Position numbers and translations under genes: made by a program | Shown: piece by piece, positions 1-12,043 of the stretch | Layout of the letters: the number at the start of each line of letters is the position of its first letter | How positions within the stretch are numbered: the stretch's first letter is position 1 | DNA from: Cacajao melanocephalus | Lineage: Eukaryota; Chordata; Mammalia; Primates; Pitheciidae | DNA length: 64,000 nucleotides | Assembly (NCBI GenBank): GCA_963573385.1 | Contig: CAUYLG010062992.1 | Coordinates: forward strand, 1-64,000 | Reading direction: 5' to 3' | The notes under the pieces: generated by a model | Told to the model about the DNA's origin: nothing | The model's input: only the letters and a program-made list of their open reading frames with translations | Database searches by the model: none

Positions 1-204
1 GTGGAATGCAGGAGTGGGTGTGGGGGGCTTACATGGAGAAGGCAGGCGCCGGTAGGATGTCCGGCCTCCTGATAAGTGTTATCAGGAGCGGAGGGGGTGA
101 GTATTGTCCACCTGGCTCCTGGCGAGGCTATCGGCCTTACAATCTGAAACTTTCTGAGCACCCACATGATGCTCAAAGGTCATGCTCATAGGAAATGCTC
201 ATTG

Positions 205-350
205 TAGCATTTTAGATTTAAGATTCCAGGTTTTCGAATTAGGGATGCTCAACCAATATAATGCAAAGATTCCAAAATTTTAAAAAAAAATCTGAAATCT
301 GAAATACTCCAAGTCCCAAGCATTTTGGATAAGGGATATTCATCCTGAAC
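205..350. mobile_element. old DNA transposon fragment (Tigger/pogo-like)
   Basis: The segments 'agggatgctcaacc' and 'ggataagggatattcatcc' frame an A/T-rich core in a way I recognise from Tigger-type (pogo) non-autonomous elements. The family name is from memory and uncertain. Confidence 0.4.
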
Positions 351-641
351 AGAGCAAGGGGATTTAGCCTAGGGCAGGACTTGCGGAACAGCTCTGCTGA
401 CAATCTCCAAGTGAGACCTGGAGGATAGTGTGGCATGAGGGGTGAGCAAAACCTGTGGGAAGGCGGGAAGCTATAGCGGCTCTATCTTAGAGGACACTCC
501 CCAAGCTATGGCCAAGGGCCACGGCCCGGGTGACTCCTGGTTTTGTGGCCTGCAAAATAAGAACAGTTTTCACATTTTTATGTGGTTCAAGAAAAGAATC
601 AAAATAATATTTCATGACAAATAAAAATTATATGAAATTCA

Positions 642-937
<296 letters not shown>

Positions 938-1257
938 GTATATGAAATTCAAATTTCAGTGCCTTTAAAGAAAGTTTTATTAGAAAACAGCAACACTCAT
1001 TCATATAGATATTGTCTACAGCTGTGCACTGCAACTACAGGGTGGATTGGTGGCAGCAGAGGTGGTATGGCCTGCAAAGCTGACAATATTTACTATCTGG
1101 TTCTTTTCAGAAAGCTTACCAACCCCTGCCTTGGAGAGAAAGTGTTGTGAGGTGAAACTTTGTAAACTCCCAGTATAAACTGTCTGAAGGACAATGGGTC
1201 ACCTGATGGTTTAATCAGGGGAGGATTATGGTTAGGTTTTGTGTTTTGATTGATTGC

Positions 1258-1528
<271 letters not shown>

Positions 1529-1619
1529 GGTTTTGTGTTTTAGAAACATCACTCTGAGACGTTTCCTTTCCATGATCTTTTCTTAAACTTTCTCCATTCT
1601 CTTTCTTTACTCACTACAG

Positions 1620-1652
1620 GCAGGGGATTTTCCAGTCTCTATAGCTTCTCAG
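1620..1652 (+). CDS. TECTB: TECTB penultimate coding exon (33 bp)
   Basis: This very small exon encodes RGFSSLYSFS plus split codons on both sides. The acceptor is a pyrimidine-rich tract ending tcactacag and the donor is GTAAGG, a strong match. It begins with the last two bases of a codon and ends with the first base of one, which matches the terminal exon at 2912. The residues match the C-terminal part of beta-tectorin as I recall it, just before the hydrophobic tail that directs GPI anchoring. Beta-tectorin is a zona-pellucida-domain protein secreted by cochlear supporting cells and a major non-collagenous part of the tectorial membrane. Residue identity is from memory; splice sites and phase are seen directly. 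Confidence 0.85.
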
Positions 1653-2911
1653 GTAAGGAAAAGAGACACTTTTGAGATTTTGTGGGACTGTGCTGCTAAA
1701 AGGCAGAGAGTCTTTTAAAAGAAGCCTAGCTTTGAACCCAGTAAAACTTTTAAGGATTAAAAATTATACTTTAAAGCACATCTGAGTGGGGCAGAGGGGG
1801 CAAGATCAAGAGATATCCCTCTGACCAGCCCCTGAACTCAGAAGAGAGGGAGGAACTGAAGGTAAATTGGATGAAGTAGAACTGGACCTCACTTCTGCTA
1901 GTCTCCATAAAGCCATCACCAGATGGCTTCCCTTGGGTTCCAACATTTGGAGAACAAGATTTTCAGTGATCTGTTCATTCAACAAATATTTGAATTATTG
2001 TTATGGTTCTGTCTCTCATTACCTGAGTGACCTTGGCCAATGACCTCAGCCCTCCATACCCTAGTTCCCTCTGTGAAATTGGGCTAATCATTGCCCCTAT
2101 CTACATGGCAAATGTGTTTGCAAATGCAAACACAGCCAATGAAATTACACAGTAGCACATCTTGGTAACTGGCCACCCCAGTGATCCAGAATATGCCTGT
2201 ATATATGATTTACATTGTCAACAAAATACAATGTATAGATATTTAATTTCAGCTAAGGGCACGGAACGATGCCCAGCAAACAGCCAGTCAGGGTGAGCCA
2301 TGATTATGATGACTGTACCAGGAAGTGGTCTTGTGGCTACTGCTATGAGCAAGACAGACAAGGCTCCTTAATATGTGCAAAGTATTGGGAGCGATCGGAG
2401 ATGTGATTTAGAGAGTAGCCAGGGAATCCCCTTAGAGGAAGAAACATTTCAGCTAAGACCCAAGATCTCACCTGAATGATGAGAAGGAAGCAACTACACA
2501 AGGAAATGGGGTAAGACAGTTCAGCTTATTAATAATCTCACAGACATACATTTTGCTCTCGTCATTACAGGAAAATCGTGTAAATCAACTTTTAAAACTC
2601 CAATCCTAGATTCTCATCTCTTTTAAGTTCTACAGTGAAAGCCCTACAGTGCAATGCACCACCACTGTATTATCAAAGTTCTTATTTCTATTTGTCAGAG
2701 GTTCACGACCTAGGTTTATCCATCAGGTTCTTTGTACTGATAAATGTGAGCTACAGAATCCCCAAGGGATGAGCAAAATTGACTTTGTCTAAAATGTGTG
2801 GAATTTTAAGACCCCTGAGTTGACTCTTGTTGCGTTAACTCTTTTGTTGAGTTGGTTTTACCCTTGTAGAACTGTCTCTGAGTGCCATCTCCCTCCCCTT
2901 CTGGTCCGCAG
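1653..2911 (+). other. TECTB: last TECTB intron
   Basis: A 1.26-kb intron with no Alu. It contains a weak MIR-like segment near 2025-2100 and, at 2121-2230, one copy of a 110-bp direct duplication whose partner is at 4001-4110. Nothing else is recognised. Confidence 0.7.
2121..2230 (+). repeat. 110-bp local duplication, copy 1
   Basis: Aligns without gaps to 4001-4110 at a constant offset of 1880 bases, with about ten mismatches. Similarity stops abruptly on the left of 2119. It lies in the last TECTB intron. Confidence 0.85.
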
Positions 2912-2961
2912 TTGTTCTGCACCACCTCATCGTGATGTTGGGGATTTGTGCTGTGTTATAG
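2912..2961 (+). CDS. TECTB: TECTB terminal coding exon
   Basis: After the acceptor tctggtccgcag the exon completes a split valine codon and reads VLHHLIVMLGICAVL, then TAG at 2959-2961. Joined to the 33-bp exon it gives a serine-rich linker followed by about 16 mostly hydrophobic residues at the extreme C terminus. That is the expected shape of a GPI-attachment signal that is cleaved and replaced by lipid. The sequence matches the C terminus of beta-tectorin. The exon phase agrees exactly with the donor at 1652/1653. Longer frames across this exon in other phases are shadows. Confidence 0.9.
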
Positions 2962-3819
2962 GAGTTAGCCAGGCAGCTCCACTCCTCCACCCACAAACGT
3001 CCTCAGCGAATGTCAAACATGTTTCTTGTGCGGCCAAAAGAAGAAACAGAAGAGCGGAGAATAGCACTTTGCCAAATACGCGTTCCAATCATTTCTGTGA
3101 ATTCGGTGATGGTTTTCTCTTCCTAAGAAAAACTTAGGCCACTTCCTGTGGCCCTTAGCTCCCACAGTCCTTCTAAGGCTGGGGGAGGAGCCTCCTTTCT
3201 CCATACTCAAGTTAGGGCTGCAGTGAATTCCTTTGAAAGCTATTTTAACTTTAAAAGGTTAGCAGACCCAACCAAGTACTGCTGAGCATTTTGAAGAGAC
3301 TGTAGGGTGCAACTACAAAGTCAATGCTAAATATAGAACGCACATTAATAGCTGACTTTGCCTAAAAGGGGCTTTGTCATTGAGGCAGCATCATTCTACC
3401 CAAGGACCAGAGCTGAGTCCCCAGGCAGGGGGTTCCAGTCTTTCAACGGATGACGTGGGAGATGACATGGGAATCAGAATGAAATACATTAGCTTCACTC
3501 AAACCTAATGATATAAAGGAAATGGATTTTTGAAAGCCCCTTGTACTGATCTAATTTGTTTCTATTATACGGTTTGTTAAATATAGAAATATAATATAGG
3601 TATAAACTCTTTGTTTTTATAGCTGATATATACTTCTAAAGTCAGAAGGAAATTACAAATTAAATAGGAATATTTGCAAAAAGAATAACCACAAGAAGAA
3701 TATAACTCACATTAAAACCTAGTAATGTGGCACTGCCCCAGTGAAACTGCTGCTGGCAACATGACCATGAAGTGACTCCCATGACACAGGTGCTATGAGT
3801 TTGGTGACCCAATCCTACA

Positions 3820-3825
3820 AATAAA
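3820..3825 (+). promoter_or_regulatory. TECTB: candidate polyadenylation signal AATAAA
   Basis: A canonical hexamer 860 bases after the TECTB stop, followed within 20 bases by GT-rich sequence and a T-rich run, as expected downstream of a cleavage site. It would give a UTR of about 0.9 kb. Confidence 0.4.
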
Positions 3826-4000
3826 TGCCTTGTGATGCTCAACACTCACTATTTTTTCTCTGTTTGCTCTACTACAAAGTTTTCATTTATAAGAAATGGT
3901 CTGACCTCATTTAGCTTTCACTGAAACATGGAAGCTAACATCTGTTTTTGTCTCATTCACTTATGATCATTAGTATGAAGCCAACACACAATCAGAAATG

Positions 4001-4110
4001 CAAATGCAAATACAGCCAATGAAATTATGCAGTAGCATATCTTGGTAACTGGCCACCCCAGTGATCCAGAATATGCCCATAAAAATGATTTACATTGTCA
4101 ACAAAACAAA
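4001..4110 (+). repeat. 110-bp local duplication, copy 2
   Basis: Partner of 2121-2230, in the same orientation. It lies in the presumed TECTB 3' UTR or just beyond it. Confidence 0.85.
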
Positions 4111-4649
4111 AACTGAATGAACCAATTCTGGTAAAGAATGGGCTGGATTGTGATAAGAAAAGGCAGAGTTCTAGGTTCTTTTCTTAGTTACGTAAAGAGT
4201 TAATTTAGTGGGCTTATAATTTGAAAACAACACATCGGTTTGTCTCTCAGTATTTAATATATTTGAGAAGTTTTGCAATCTGCAGTTTGATGATTCTTTT
4301 ACAACTTGTTTTAGTGAACTCAGAAATTAAACTAGTTATGAAATCTCCGGATACATGAAGTGTATGTTTGTTTACCAATAGGCTACAGTAAAAGAACTCA
4401 GTATAGTCTAGACTTGGTCTCTAAGCTGGAGTTCCAACCAGTTGAGAATCTCTTCTTTCTGTAAATTTAGAGTTTTTGTAGTCAGGAAAAACAGAAGATA
4501 TATTTTATTGGTTCTAGTTGAAAACTCTTAAATAGCATATGCATAGCTATATTCAAATCCTTGGCTGTCAGAATAAACCAATGTGGTATTAGTTTTGCTG
4601 TATTTTATCATTGTGTTTTATGATCTTGTACCTCTACCTGGTGCTGTGG

Positions 4650-4659
4650 AATAAATAAA
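4650..4659 (+). promoter_or_regulatory. TECTB: candidate polyadenylation signal (overlapping AATAAA pair)
   Basis: Two overlapping AATAAA hexamers, with a third at about 4669. They are an alternative end point giving a UTR of about 1.7 kb. Confidence 0.35.
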
Positions 4660-5205
4660 ATGCCTTCAAATAAATAACCTATGACTACAGTTTACAGTGT
4701 TAATACATCACGTTGATAGCCAATTCCTCAATTCTCCCAGGGGTTTTAGAGCTTGAGCTTCTCAGACTCGTATATATGCCACAGACTTTTAATAATTCTA
4801 TCCTACATTTACATGTAAAAAACTCCAGTATTGGGTTTCTAGTGCAAGGAGGTAAACCCATTCTGTATGATTAACATTTTGGGGAATAGGTCTCTTGGGT
4901 CATCCCTGACTATAAAGCCCGTACGTCTCCCAACAGCAACTGGGTGTGTTTCGACTTGTCTAACAGCCTCATGATGTTTTGTTACCCTTCTTGTCTCATA
5001 ACTTCTCCTTTGAGAAAATAAGAGAAAGCACTCGCAAAACAATCTCTTGTAAATTTTCATTAGTTCTAAACATAATAGGAACATTAAGAAAAAGAAGAAA
5101 AGTCATTCTCTCCTAGGTATCCTTAGTTGACATAGAAAAAGTACTGAATATAGATTTAGGAAAGTGCTCTTATCAAAATTCTTAGTTGTGATCCATAAAG
5201 ACATG

Positions 5206-5240
<35 letters not shown>

Positions 5241-5242
5241 CA
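5206..5242. repeat. (TC)n microsatellite
   Basis: A nearly pure CT dinucleotide run, directly followed by a TG-rich tract. Confidence 0.95.
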
Positions 5243-5400
5243 TGTACATATGTGTGTGTATGTATGTGTGTGTGTGTGTATATATATATGGGGGTGTGCA
5301 TATATATGTATATAAGTCCATGTATGAGCACGTGGGTGTCTATGTATGCACACATATGTGTGTATGTTTTTGGATGTATGTGTGTCTAGAAGCCAAATGT
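5243..5400. repeat. degenerate (TG)n/(TATG)n tract
   Basis: Alternating purine-pyrimidine sequence with tgtgtg and tatata blocks over about 150 bases. Confidence 0.85.
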
Positions 5401-5490
5401 TTATGTTATCATGTTCAATGAGAAAGGCAGAACAAATAAATCTGTTGAACATAACTTATGTAAGCACACGGGCTAGGGCTGGAAGAAAAA

Positions 5491-5522
5491 TACACACACA
5501 CACACACACATACAAACACACA
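5491..5522. repeat. (CA)n microsatellite
   Basis: About 14 CA units, slightly interrupted. Confidence 0.95.
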
Positions 5523-5694
5523 ATACAAAGATAGGATAATAATAGACAACTGCCTTACCTGGCCCCATTCCTTCATCTGTGTATTATTTTCTTATGTTCT
5601 TTTAATGTCACAGTAATGGATTGCTTAGTTACTGCTACGCTTTTGTATATAGCTCTATTAGTCCTTAATATTGCTTTGCTAATATTTATGCTTT

Positions 5695-5815
5695 CTTCTC
5701 CCTGACTAGACTGCAAGCTAAAGATCAAGGGAAAGTTCATATTCTCTTGTGCACCCCAGAGTGGCACAGAGGAAGCGCTGAATAAATGCACTCCTTGGAT
5801 TAAAGAAATGTTCAT
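5695..5815 (+). mobile_element. L2 LINE 3' end
   Basis: Shows the order typical of the L2 tail: 'actagactgcaagct', then 'ggcacagaggaagcgctgaataaatg'-like wording spread over 100 bases. Confidence 0.6.
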
Positions 5816-5823
5816 ATGAATAG

Positions 5824-5898
5824 ATGAATGGGTGGATGGAAGAATGGACGGATGGACGGAGGGATGGATGGAAGGATGGATGGATGGATGGATGGGTA
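5824..5898. repeat. (GGAT)n tandem repeat
   Basis: Degenerate ggat/ggac tetranucleotide array of about 18 units, pure at its right end. Confidence 0.95.
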
Positions 5899-7503
5899 CT
5901 ATCCCAGCTCTCTAGGAGGCCTCACAGCAGAGGTGGCCTTGTTTTCCTTCACGGTTGAACGAGGTGTTTGGGATCCAGAGCCATTATCTCAAACAAGAAA
6001 AGAAGTTATGGGGAATGAGAAGATAAATTTGGCTTACTATTTCCATGCCAAAGTAGCAGGAGAAAGCTTTCCTCTCCTCTTCACATAAATGCCTTCTACC
6101 TCCTCTCCTTCTAAGCATCAGTCTAAAGCATTTGGTCCTCAATGCTGAAGGCCTCTGGGGAGGAGTGAAGCCTACCACAATGAAAACAGAATTTTCATAT
6201 AGAAAACAGAGCCTGTGACAGATGTAGAATTCAGCCATCCCTCTCTGGGCAGAAGAAAATACTGCTACTGGAATGCTTAGGAGCTCAATGAAGACTGGAT
6301 TATTTGGGAGTGGAAGTGCTTTTGTGTCCCTCTTCCTAAAGAAAGGCAAGAATTCCACCAAACCTTTTATATAATTTGTGTCAAAAGCCTTCAATAAACC
6401 AAAAAGTAGTTTATTTCCCATACAGGTCTCAAAATTATCTCCACAAAGGCAGCTCAGGGGCTTAGCAAGAAAGAAACTATTCCTGGTCTCATTTGTTTTC
6501 ACTCCTTCCATCATGGGAAGTTCAACAGGAAAAGGTCTCAAACATATTATTTCATTCAAATGGCTCTGCCAGATTCAGTAGCAACCACATGAAAGATATC
6601 TGTATATGAGGCATTGCAAGAGATGAAGAAAGAAGTACTATAAATGCATTCGTGGTTCAGTAAATCCATTAAAAGATCCACTCAATAAAACAACATGGAA
6701 TCCTATTCATTAGTAGAAGGGAAAACCGTCATAGCCGGAATGGATGGCTGTGGAACTTTGTCTACTGGAACTTTTTTTAAATTAAACTCTTCACAAATGA
6801 CTGAGAAATTCTACTTAAAATTCAGGCCTTGACTGCAGGAGTTTTTGCTCAGTGAGCAGGAAAGAAATTAGGCAATACATTGGGAAGAGGAGGTTATACA
6901 TTTGGGAGCTGCCTGGCTCACAGTAACTCAGGGCTCAGAACCAGGCTTTCCCATAACTGCAGAGGGCCTAACTGCTTGAAATAGCAATAGCCTCTGCCCT
7001 GTTGGATTTCAGGGGCTGTTCATGCCTTGGAGCATTTTCTCCCAGAACACATTCTCAGATAGGGGCTCCTATCTCCTTGCAAGCTGATTAGCTGATAAGG
7101 AAAATAAGCACCAAAGGTTAGAGAGCAGGCACCTTGCACAGGAAAGACAGGCTCATCCTCTCCACTTTCCCCTCCTGCAGAATGAAACTGGGGTCACTAC
7201 AAATTCATGAATTAATGGGCTGTAAATACCTGGCAGCTAGGGCAGTCCCACAGGGCTGGGAGCCACAGGGTACAGGAAATGAGTTCACTGTCTTCAGTTC
7301 CTCCAAGTCTACATTTGCTGGAGGCACAGGGTGGGAGCAAACACCGGGGTTGGAATAGGAGGCCGGCTAGACGGCTCCCCCTAGTGGGAAACTCTTTCAA
7401 TGCCCCGGAAACACCCCTCTTAAATGGGATACTGACTTCGTCCCAAAGGGTCCACAAAGACTTTGATGTGACTCCACAAACATCTTGAAAGAAAATACTC
7501 ACC

Positions 7504-7608
7504 TCACAATATCTCTAGGACTTTGACTTCTTCCTCAGCAAATTCGGGGAGTAGGAGAGTGAAGCCTTCTTTATCTTTTAACCAGAAAGTTGTTTGCTCT
7601 CCTTTGTC
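7504..7608 (-). pseudogene. GUCY2GP: GUCY2GP last coding exon (C-terminal tail)
   Basis: After the acceptor tgcctcccacag the frame reads DKGEQTTFWLKDKEGFTL and ends LEIL before TGA (7506-7504). It is 34 codons long and undamaged. The motif G-E-x-x-T-F/Y-W-L is the end of the class III cyclase fold in receptor cyclases. The acidic tail matches the end of rodent GC-G, so the gene's natural terminator is preserved. It joins in phase 0 to the exon ending at 8767. Confidence 0.93.
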
Positions 7609-7833
7609 CTGTGGGAGGCAGAAGAAGGCCCTGGGGCATCGCTGGCAGGGTTGGGTGGGGCTCGGTGGCTGCCTGTAATGCAGGGCCTCTGGGCAGTCGT
7701 CTGAGGTCTGGCTGGCTGGCTGGGACTTTGGGCTTTGCTGATAAGCCTGCATGAACAGGCAGCAATGTCCTAGGGGGTGACAGTCCATGGAGAGTAAAGC
7801 TTGTTGAAAAGAAAATCTTTTAAAAATAATAAT

Positions 7834-8123
<290 letters not shown>

Positions 8124-8155
8124 TAATAATAATAATAATTAATAATAATAATAAA
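8124..8155. repeat. (AAT)n microsatellite
   Basis: Trinucleotide run derived from the preceding Alu tail. Confidence 0.9.
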
Positions 8156-8159
8156 AGCT

Positions 8160-8340
8160 CTTGCACTCTTAGTATGAGTGGGGCACCCAGCGAAGCACCT
8201 TACATACCTGTCCACATTTACTCCTCACATCCACCCTTCAAGGACGGTATTATCACCACCCCCATTTTGCAGATGACAAAAACAAGCCCTCAAACTCAGA
8301 CAGCGGGTCAGTACCAGGAATGGGTTCCAAGCTATGCCTA
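8160..8340 (-). mobile_element. MIR SINE
   Basis: Reverse-complement MIR wording, including 'cattttgcagatgacaaaaa' preceded by 'ttactcctcacatcc'. Confidence 0.6.
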
Positions 8341-8766
8341 AACGCTGCCTTCTAGAAAAGTCTTCCTCTTACTGAAGTCAGTTGATTGAATATAGAATGC
8401 CAAGGCCAGGCTAAGCAAAACTGGGGAGTAGATGCCACTGCCTTCCCTTCTACTTCTTTATCTGGACTGGGGCATTCAAGAGGACTCTAGGGGACCATTT
8501 GTTACAAAAAGTAAAAAAAAAAAGCTTCGCTTAAGGGGTTGGTTTGGACAGGAGTTCAGGTGTTCTCTGTTGAAGATTCCACATTTGATCATTCGACGGA
8601 ACTTCTTCCTCTCTGAAGGAAGACCTGGCAGTCATGAGCACCTCCAGAGAAACCTTAGAGCTCTCCATGGATCACTCCATGGAGATGTATCCATCCCGCT
8701 AAGTTCCTCGTCATCTCTATCAGAGACCCAAACAGGGCAGGTGGGGCACAGCTGACCTGGTCTTAC

Positions 8767-8858
8767 CTTGACTGGAATGGTGCCTGTCTTTTGCAAATCG
8801 TACCCTCCCAATGCCACCAGGGTGCTTGCAGTGCTCTGAGAGACGGGAATCCGGAGAG
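8767..8858 (-). pseudogene. GUCY2GP: GUCY2GP cyclase-domain exon
   Basis: Acceptor tttatggcag, donor GTAAGA. It encodes LRIPVSQSTASTLVALGG followed by YDLQKTGTIPVK, 30 codons with no stop or shift. Receptor cyclases have I-H-V/L-S at the start of this helix; here the histidine is replaced by proline. It joins the previous exon through a split C|CT proline codon and ends in phase 0. Confidence 0.93.
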
Positions 8859-9282
8859 CTGCCATAAACCAGTCACTGCTTAGTAATCAGCTTGTCAGTG
8901 GAGTCTTAGTGGGGTAGGGGCTGCTTTGCAGAGGGAACCTACGTGGCTCGAATTCTCTGATCATCAGGACTTTTCATTAAGCAAATCACAGACAACTTCT
9001 CTGAAGTCTGAGACTCTGAGGCTGGAATTCTCAACCATTCTGGCATTGCTCAGACACTGCTGAGTCCTGCTCAAAACCTTAGTATGTTCAGAAGGGAACA
9101 GAAGGCAGAGCTGATTTAGCATACAAGGTAATCACCATGGAGGGTGGCTTACTGGCTCCTCAGCTAGGACATTTTACTGAAAACATTGTTTGTAACCAGA
9201 AGTCCAATTAGAATCAGGTCTAGATCCTTTATAAGCAGCGCTACCTTCAAAGTTTATCCTAAAAACCTTTACTTATAAGCTA

Positions 9283-9606
<324 letters not shown>

Positions 9607-9884
9607 ATATTCTTATTTGAGACTGTTAACTTAGACAACAAATGTGTTTTCATATATTATGGGAAATTTGCAAATTCAAAACAATGTTAATCTAACTTTT
9701 TTGAAACTTACATCACTGAGTAATTCTTTTTTAACATGTCTCAAACGATAAACAGCATACAAGAGTCTGTCAATGGTCAATGCAATAAAATTACTACAAA
9801 GCAAAAGAATGTGAAATTCCTTGGAGGTCCTGGCTACAGATTTCTTCCATACCACCAAGGATACACTCTACCTCAGAGAAGGGC

Positions 9885-10085
9885 AGATTACCATCTATGG
9901 GCCAAATCCAGTCTACTACTTGTGTTTGCAAATAAAGTTTTATTGGAAGATGGCTGTGCCCATTGATTGACATATTGTTTATTGCTGCTTTTGAACTATG
10001 ATAGCAGTTAAGTAGTTGCAACAAGGACTCTATGGCCCCTGAAGCCTGAAATATTTACTGTGTGGCCCTATATAGAAAAGGTTTT
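9885..10085 (-). mobile_element. hAT-Charlie type MER element
   Basis: Reverse complement of a familiar element: 'gggccaaatccagtctac' near one end, 'aataaagttttattgga' in the middle and 'gaaatatttactgtgtggcc' near the other. I do not commit to the exact MER number. Confidence 0.6.
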
Positions 10086-10090
10086 CCAGG

Positions 10091-10402
<312 letters not shown>

Positions 10403-10702
10403 GTTTTCCAACTGCTGCTCTTCATTTAAGTGATTTTATCATATGTGCATGTGATTGTTTAGAATGGAAAGTCATAGAAGCAAGGAGGCCACGTGTATTT
10501 GCATGGTTCTAACGAGAGCACAGTGCAAAACCCTGTCTATAAAGCATGTGATCAGTGTTGCCTGAAGTGGATAATGATCTTTTTCTCCAGATGGAAAACA
10601 GTAGGCAAAATCCAAATGCATCTTCTAAAAGTATTCCCTGGTCAAAGATAGGGGCCTGGAGGGATAACAACGTATTTACAAAGTGTCGTCAGTGATACCC
10701 AC

Positions 10703-10801
10703 GCAAACTGCTGCTCTCCATTCTGGATGCCATGTTCACGGTGTCTCCAAATAGAGAGTATCTGGGCATGGTAGTTCCCACCACACCAGCCACCACAGGA
10801 C
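10703..10801 (-). pseudogene. GUCY2GP: GUCY2GP cyclase-domain exon with altered guanine-recognition position
   Basis: Acceptor attctttag, donor GTGGGT. It encodes [19 protein letters not shown] followed by [13 protein letters not shown], 32 codons, open. The N-x-x-x-R pair that stabilises the transition state (N and R of TVNMASR) is present. Guanylyl cyclases normally read M-P-R-Y-C-L-F-G-D, where the cysteine helps select guanine. Here it is serine (TCT at 10757-10755). It is bounded by split glycine and proline codons that match its neighbours. Confidence 0.95.
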
Positions 10802-11340
10802 CTAAAGAATAGAGGATCGAAGACCATAACCACTCTGCATTGCCCAAGGCTGAGCTCCACAATGCTCGTCAAATCAACAAATGCAGTGATCCATGCTTTT
10901 GGGACAAAGTTTGGCAGTAGGTCTTGGGGTTTACAAAAAGGAAACTGACAGAACCCCAGACTTCTGCTGGAAAGTGACATCATCATTAAATGACCATGTC
11001 ACTCATGAACTAGAGCTGTAAACAAAGCCAACAGCACCACAAAAGTGGGAGCAATTCATTCTGGCTGAGGATCAGGTTTTATTTTTGTTGAGCCTGGAAA
11101 GATAGGTAGCATAAGTGGCTACAAAATTTCCTGGAACAGGTGCAGAGTGAAAATACGGGACCCTTTGTTCAAAGATTATTAAGAATTTCCAGACAGTGAC
11201 AGAAGAGAGTGAAACGAAGCATGGACCACTTCTGCACAGATCACATGCCCATGAGTGGACAGACACAGAGCACATCAAAGGGCATTTGCTGCTGAGGCAT
11301 GGAGGAAAAGTATTCCTGGATTTGGGGGCTTTTGTCTCTC

Positions 11341-11652
11341 CTTTTTTTTTTTTTTTTTGACAGAGTTTTGCTTTGTTGCCCAGGCTGCTGGCTGGAGTGC
11401 AGCGGCACGATGTCGGCTCACTACAACCTCTACCTCCCAGGTTCAAGCAATGTCTCATGTGTCAGCCTCCTAAGTAGCTGGGATTACAGGTGCCCACCAC
11501 CACGCCTGGCTTTTTTATTTTTTTGTATTTTACTAGAGATGGGGTTTCACTATGTTGCCCAGGTTGGTCTCAAATTCCTGAGCTCATGCAATCCACGCAT
11601 CTCAGCCTCCCAAAGTACTAGGATTTCAGGCGTGAGCCATGGCGCCCAGTCC
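11341..11652 (-). mobile_element. Alu SINE
   Basis: Minus-strand Alu with a leading T run, in the intron 10802-11868. Confidence 0.95.
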
Positions 11653-11868
11653 TTATTTTTGGTTCAATGGCTTGAAGCCATTGTGTGTCTTTATTGTTAC
11701 CAAGCAATCTAGCTAAATAGAAACACACATGCAGAGATAGTTTAATATCTTGTTTCCCCTAAAGATGTTACTGTTCAACGTCCAGGTTCCCAAAAGCCTT
11801 GGACCTAGGCATGGAACCCAGAACTCCCTGCTGCCATCCCTGGTCCATAACGCCATCAGTTTTTCTAC

Positions 11869-12043
11869 CTGTGTGGAGGCCAGTCCAAAGCCTGAGCTTC
11901 TCTTGGGGCACGTGGCCAATCTGGGAGCAGATGGTGGCACTGAGGAAGTGCAGGGACATGGTGGCAATCTCAGCCACATGCTGGCTTCCATTGCGGATAG
12001 GGAGTCCACTAGCCACCATGTATGTATCTCCAATGGTCTCAAC
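11869..12043 (-). pseudogene. GUCY2GP: GUCY2GP cyclase-domain catalytic exon
   Basis: Acceptor ctttgtattcag, donor GTAGAA. It begins VETIGDTYMVASGLPIRNG and ends RLWTGLHTG, 58 codons, open. It holds the guanine-selecting glutamate (VET) and the second metal-binding aspartate (IGD). The family motif near the end is L-R-I-G-x-H-T-G. Here the arginine is tryptophan (TGG at 11887-11885, which a CpG transition from CGG would give) and the isoleucine is threonine. An enzyme with these changes would probably be impaired, although the frame is intact. Confidence 0.95.

Larger units (their letters stand above)
2962..4700 (+). other. TECTB: TECTB 3' UTR and flank
   Basis: No coding signal follows the TECTB stop. 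The stretch is largely single-copy and A/T-rich, with possible polyadenylation signals at 3820 and 4650. It also holds the second copy of the 110-bp duplication at 4001-4110. Where the UTR really ends cannot be decided from sequence alone. Confidence 0.55.
4700..7503. other. convergent intergenic region TECTB / GUCY2GP
   Basis: This lies between the 3' ends of two convergent genes. It contains the TC/TG microsatellite block at 5206-5400, a CA run at 5491-5522, an L2 3' end at 5695-5815 and a (GGAT)n minisatellite at 5824-5898. From about 6000 to 7500 I see nothing recognisable. Part of it may be the 3' UTR of GUCY2GP; an AATAAA on the minus strand sits at 6410-6415. Confidence 0.6.

Noticed and set aside
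5984..6559. Minus-strand frame of 191 codons between TECTB and GUCY2GP
   Set aside because: No recognisable domain, no splice or promoter context, ordinary base composition. A frame this long is expected now and then by chance in 64 kb.
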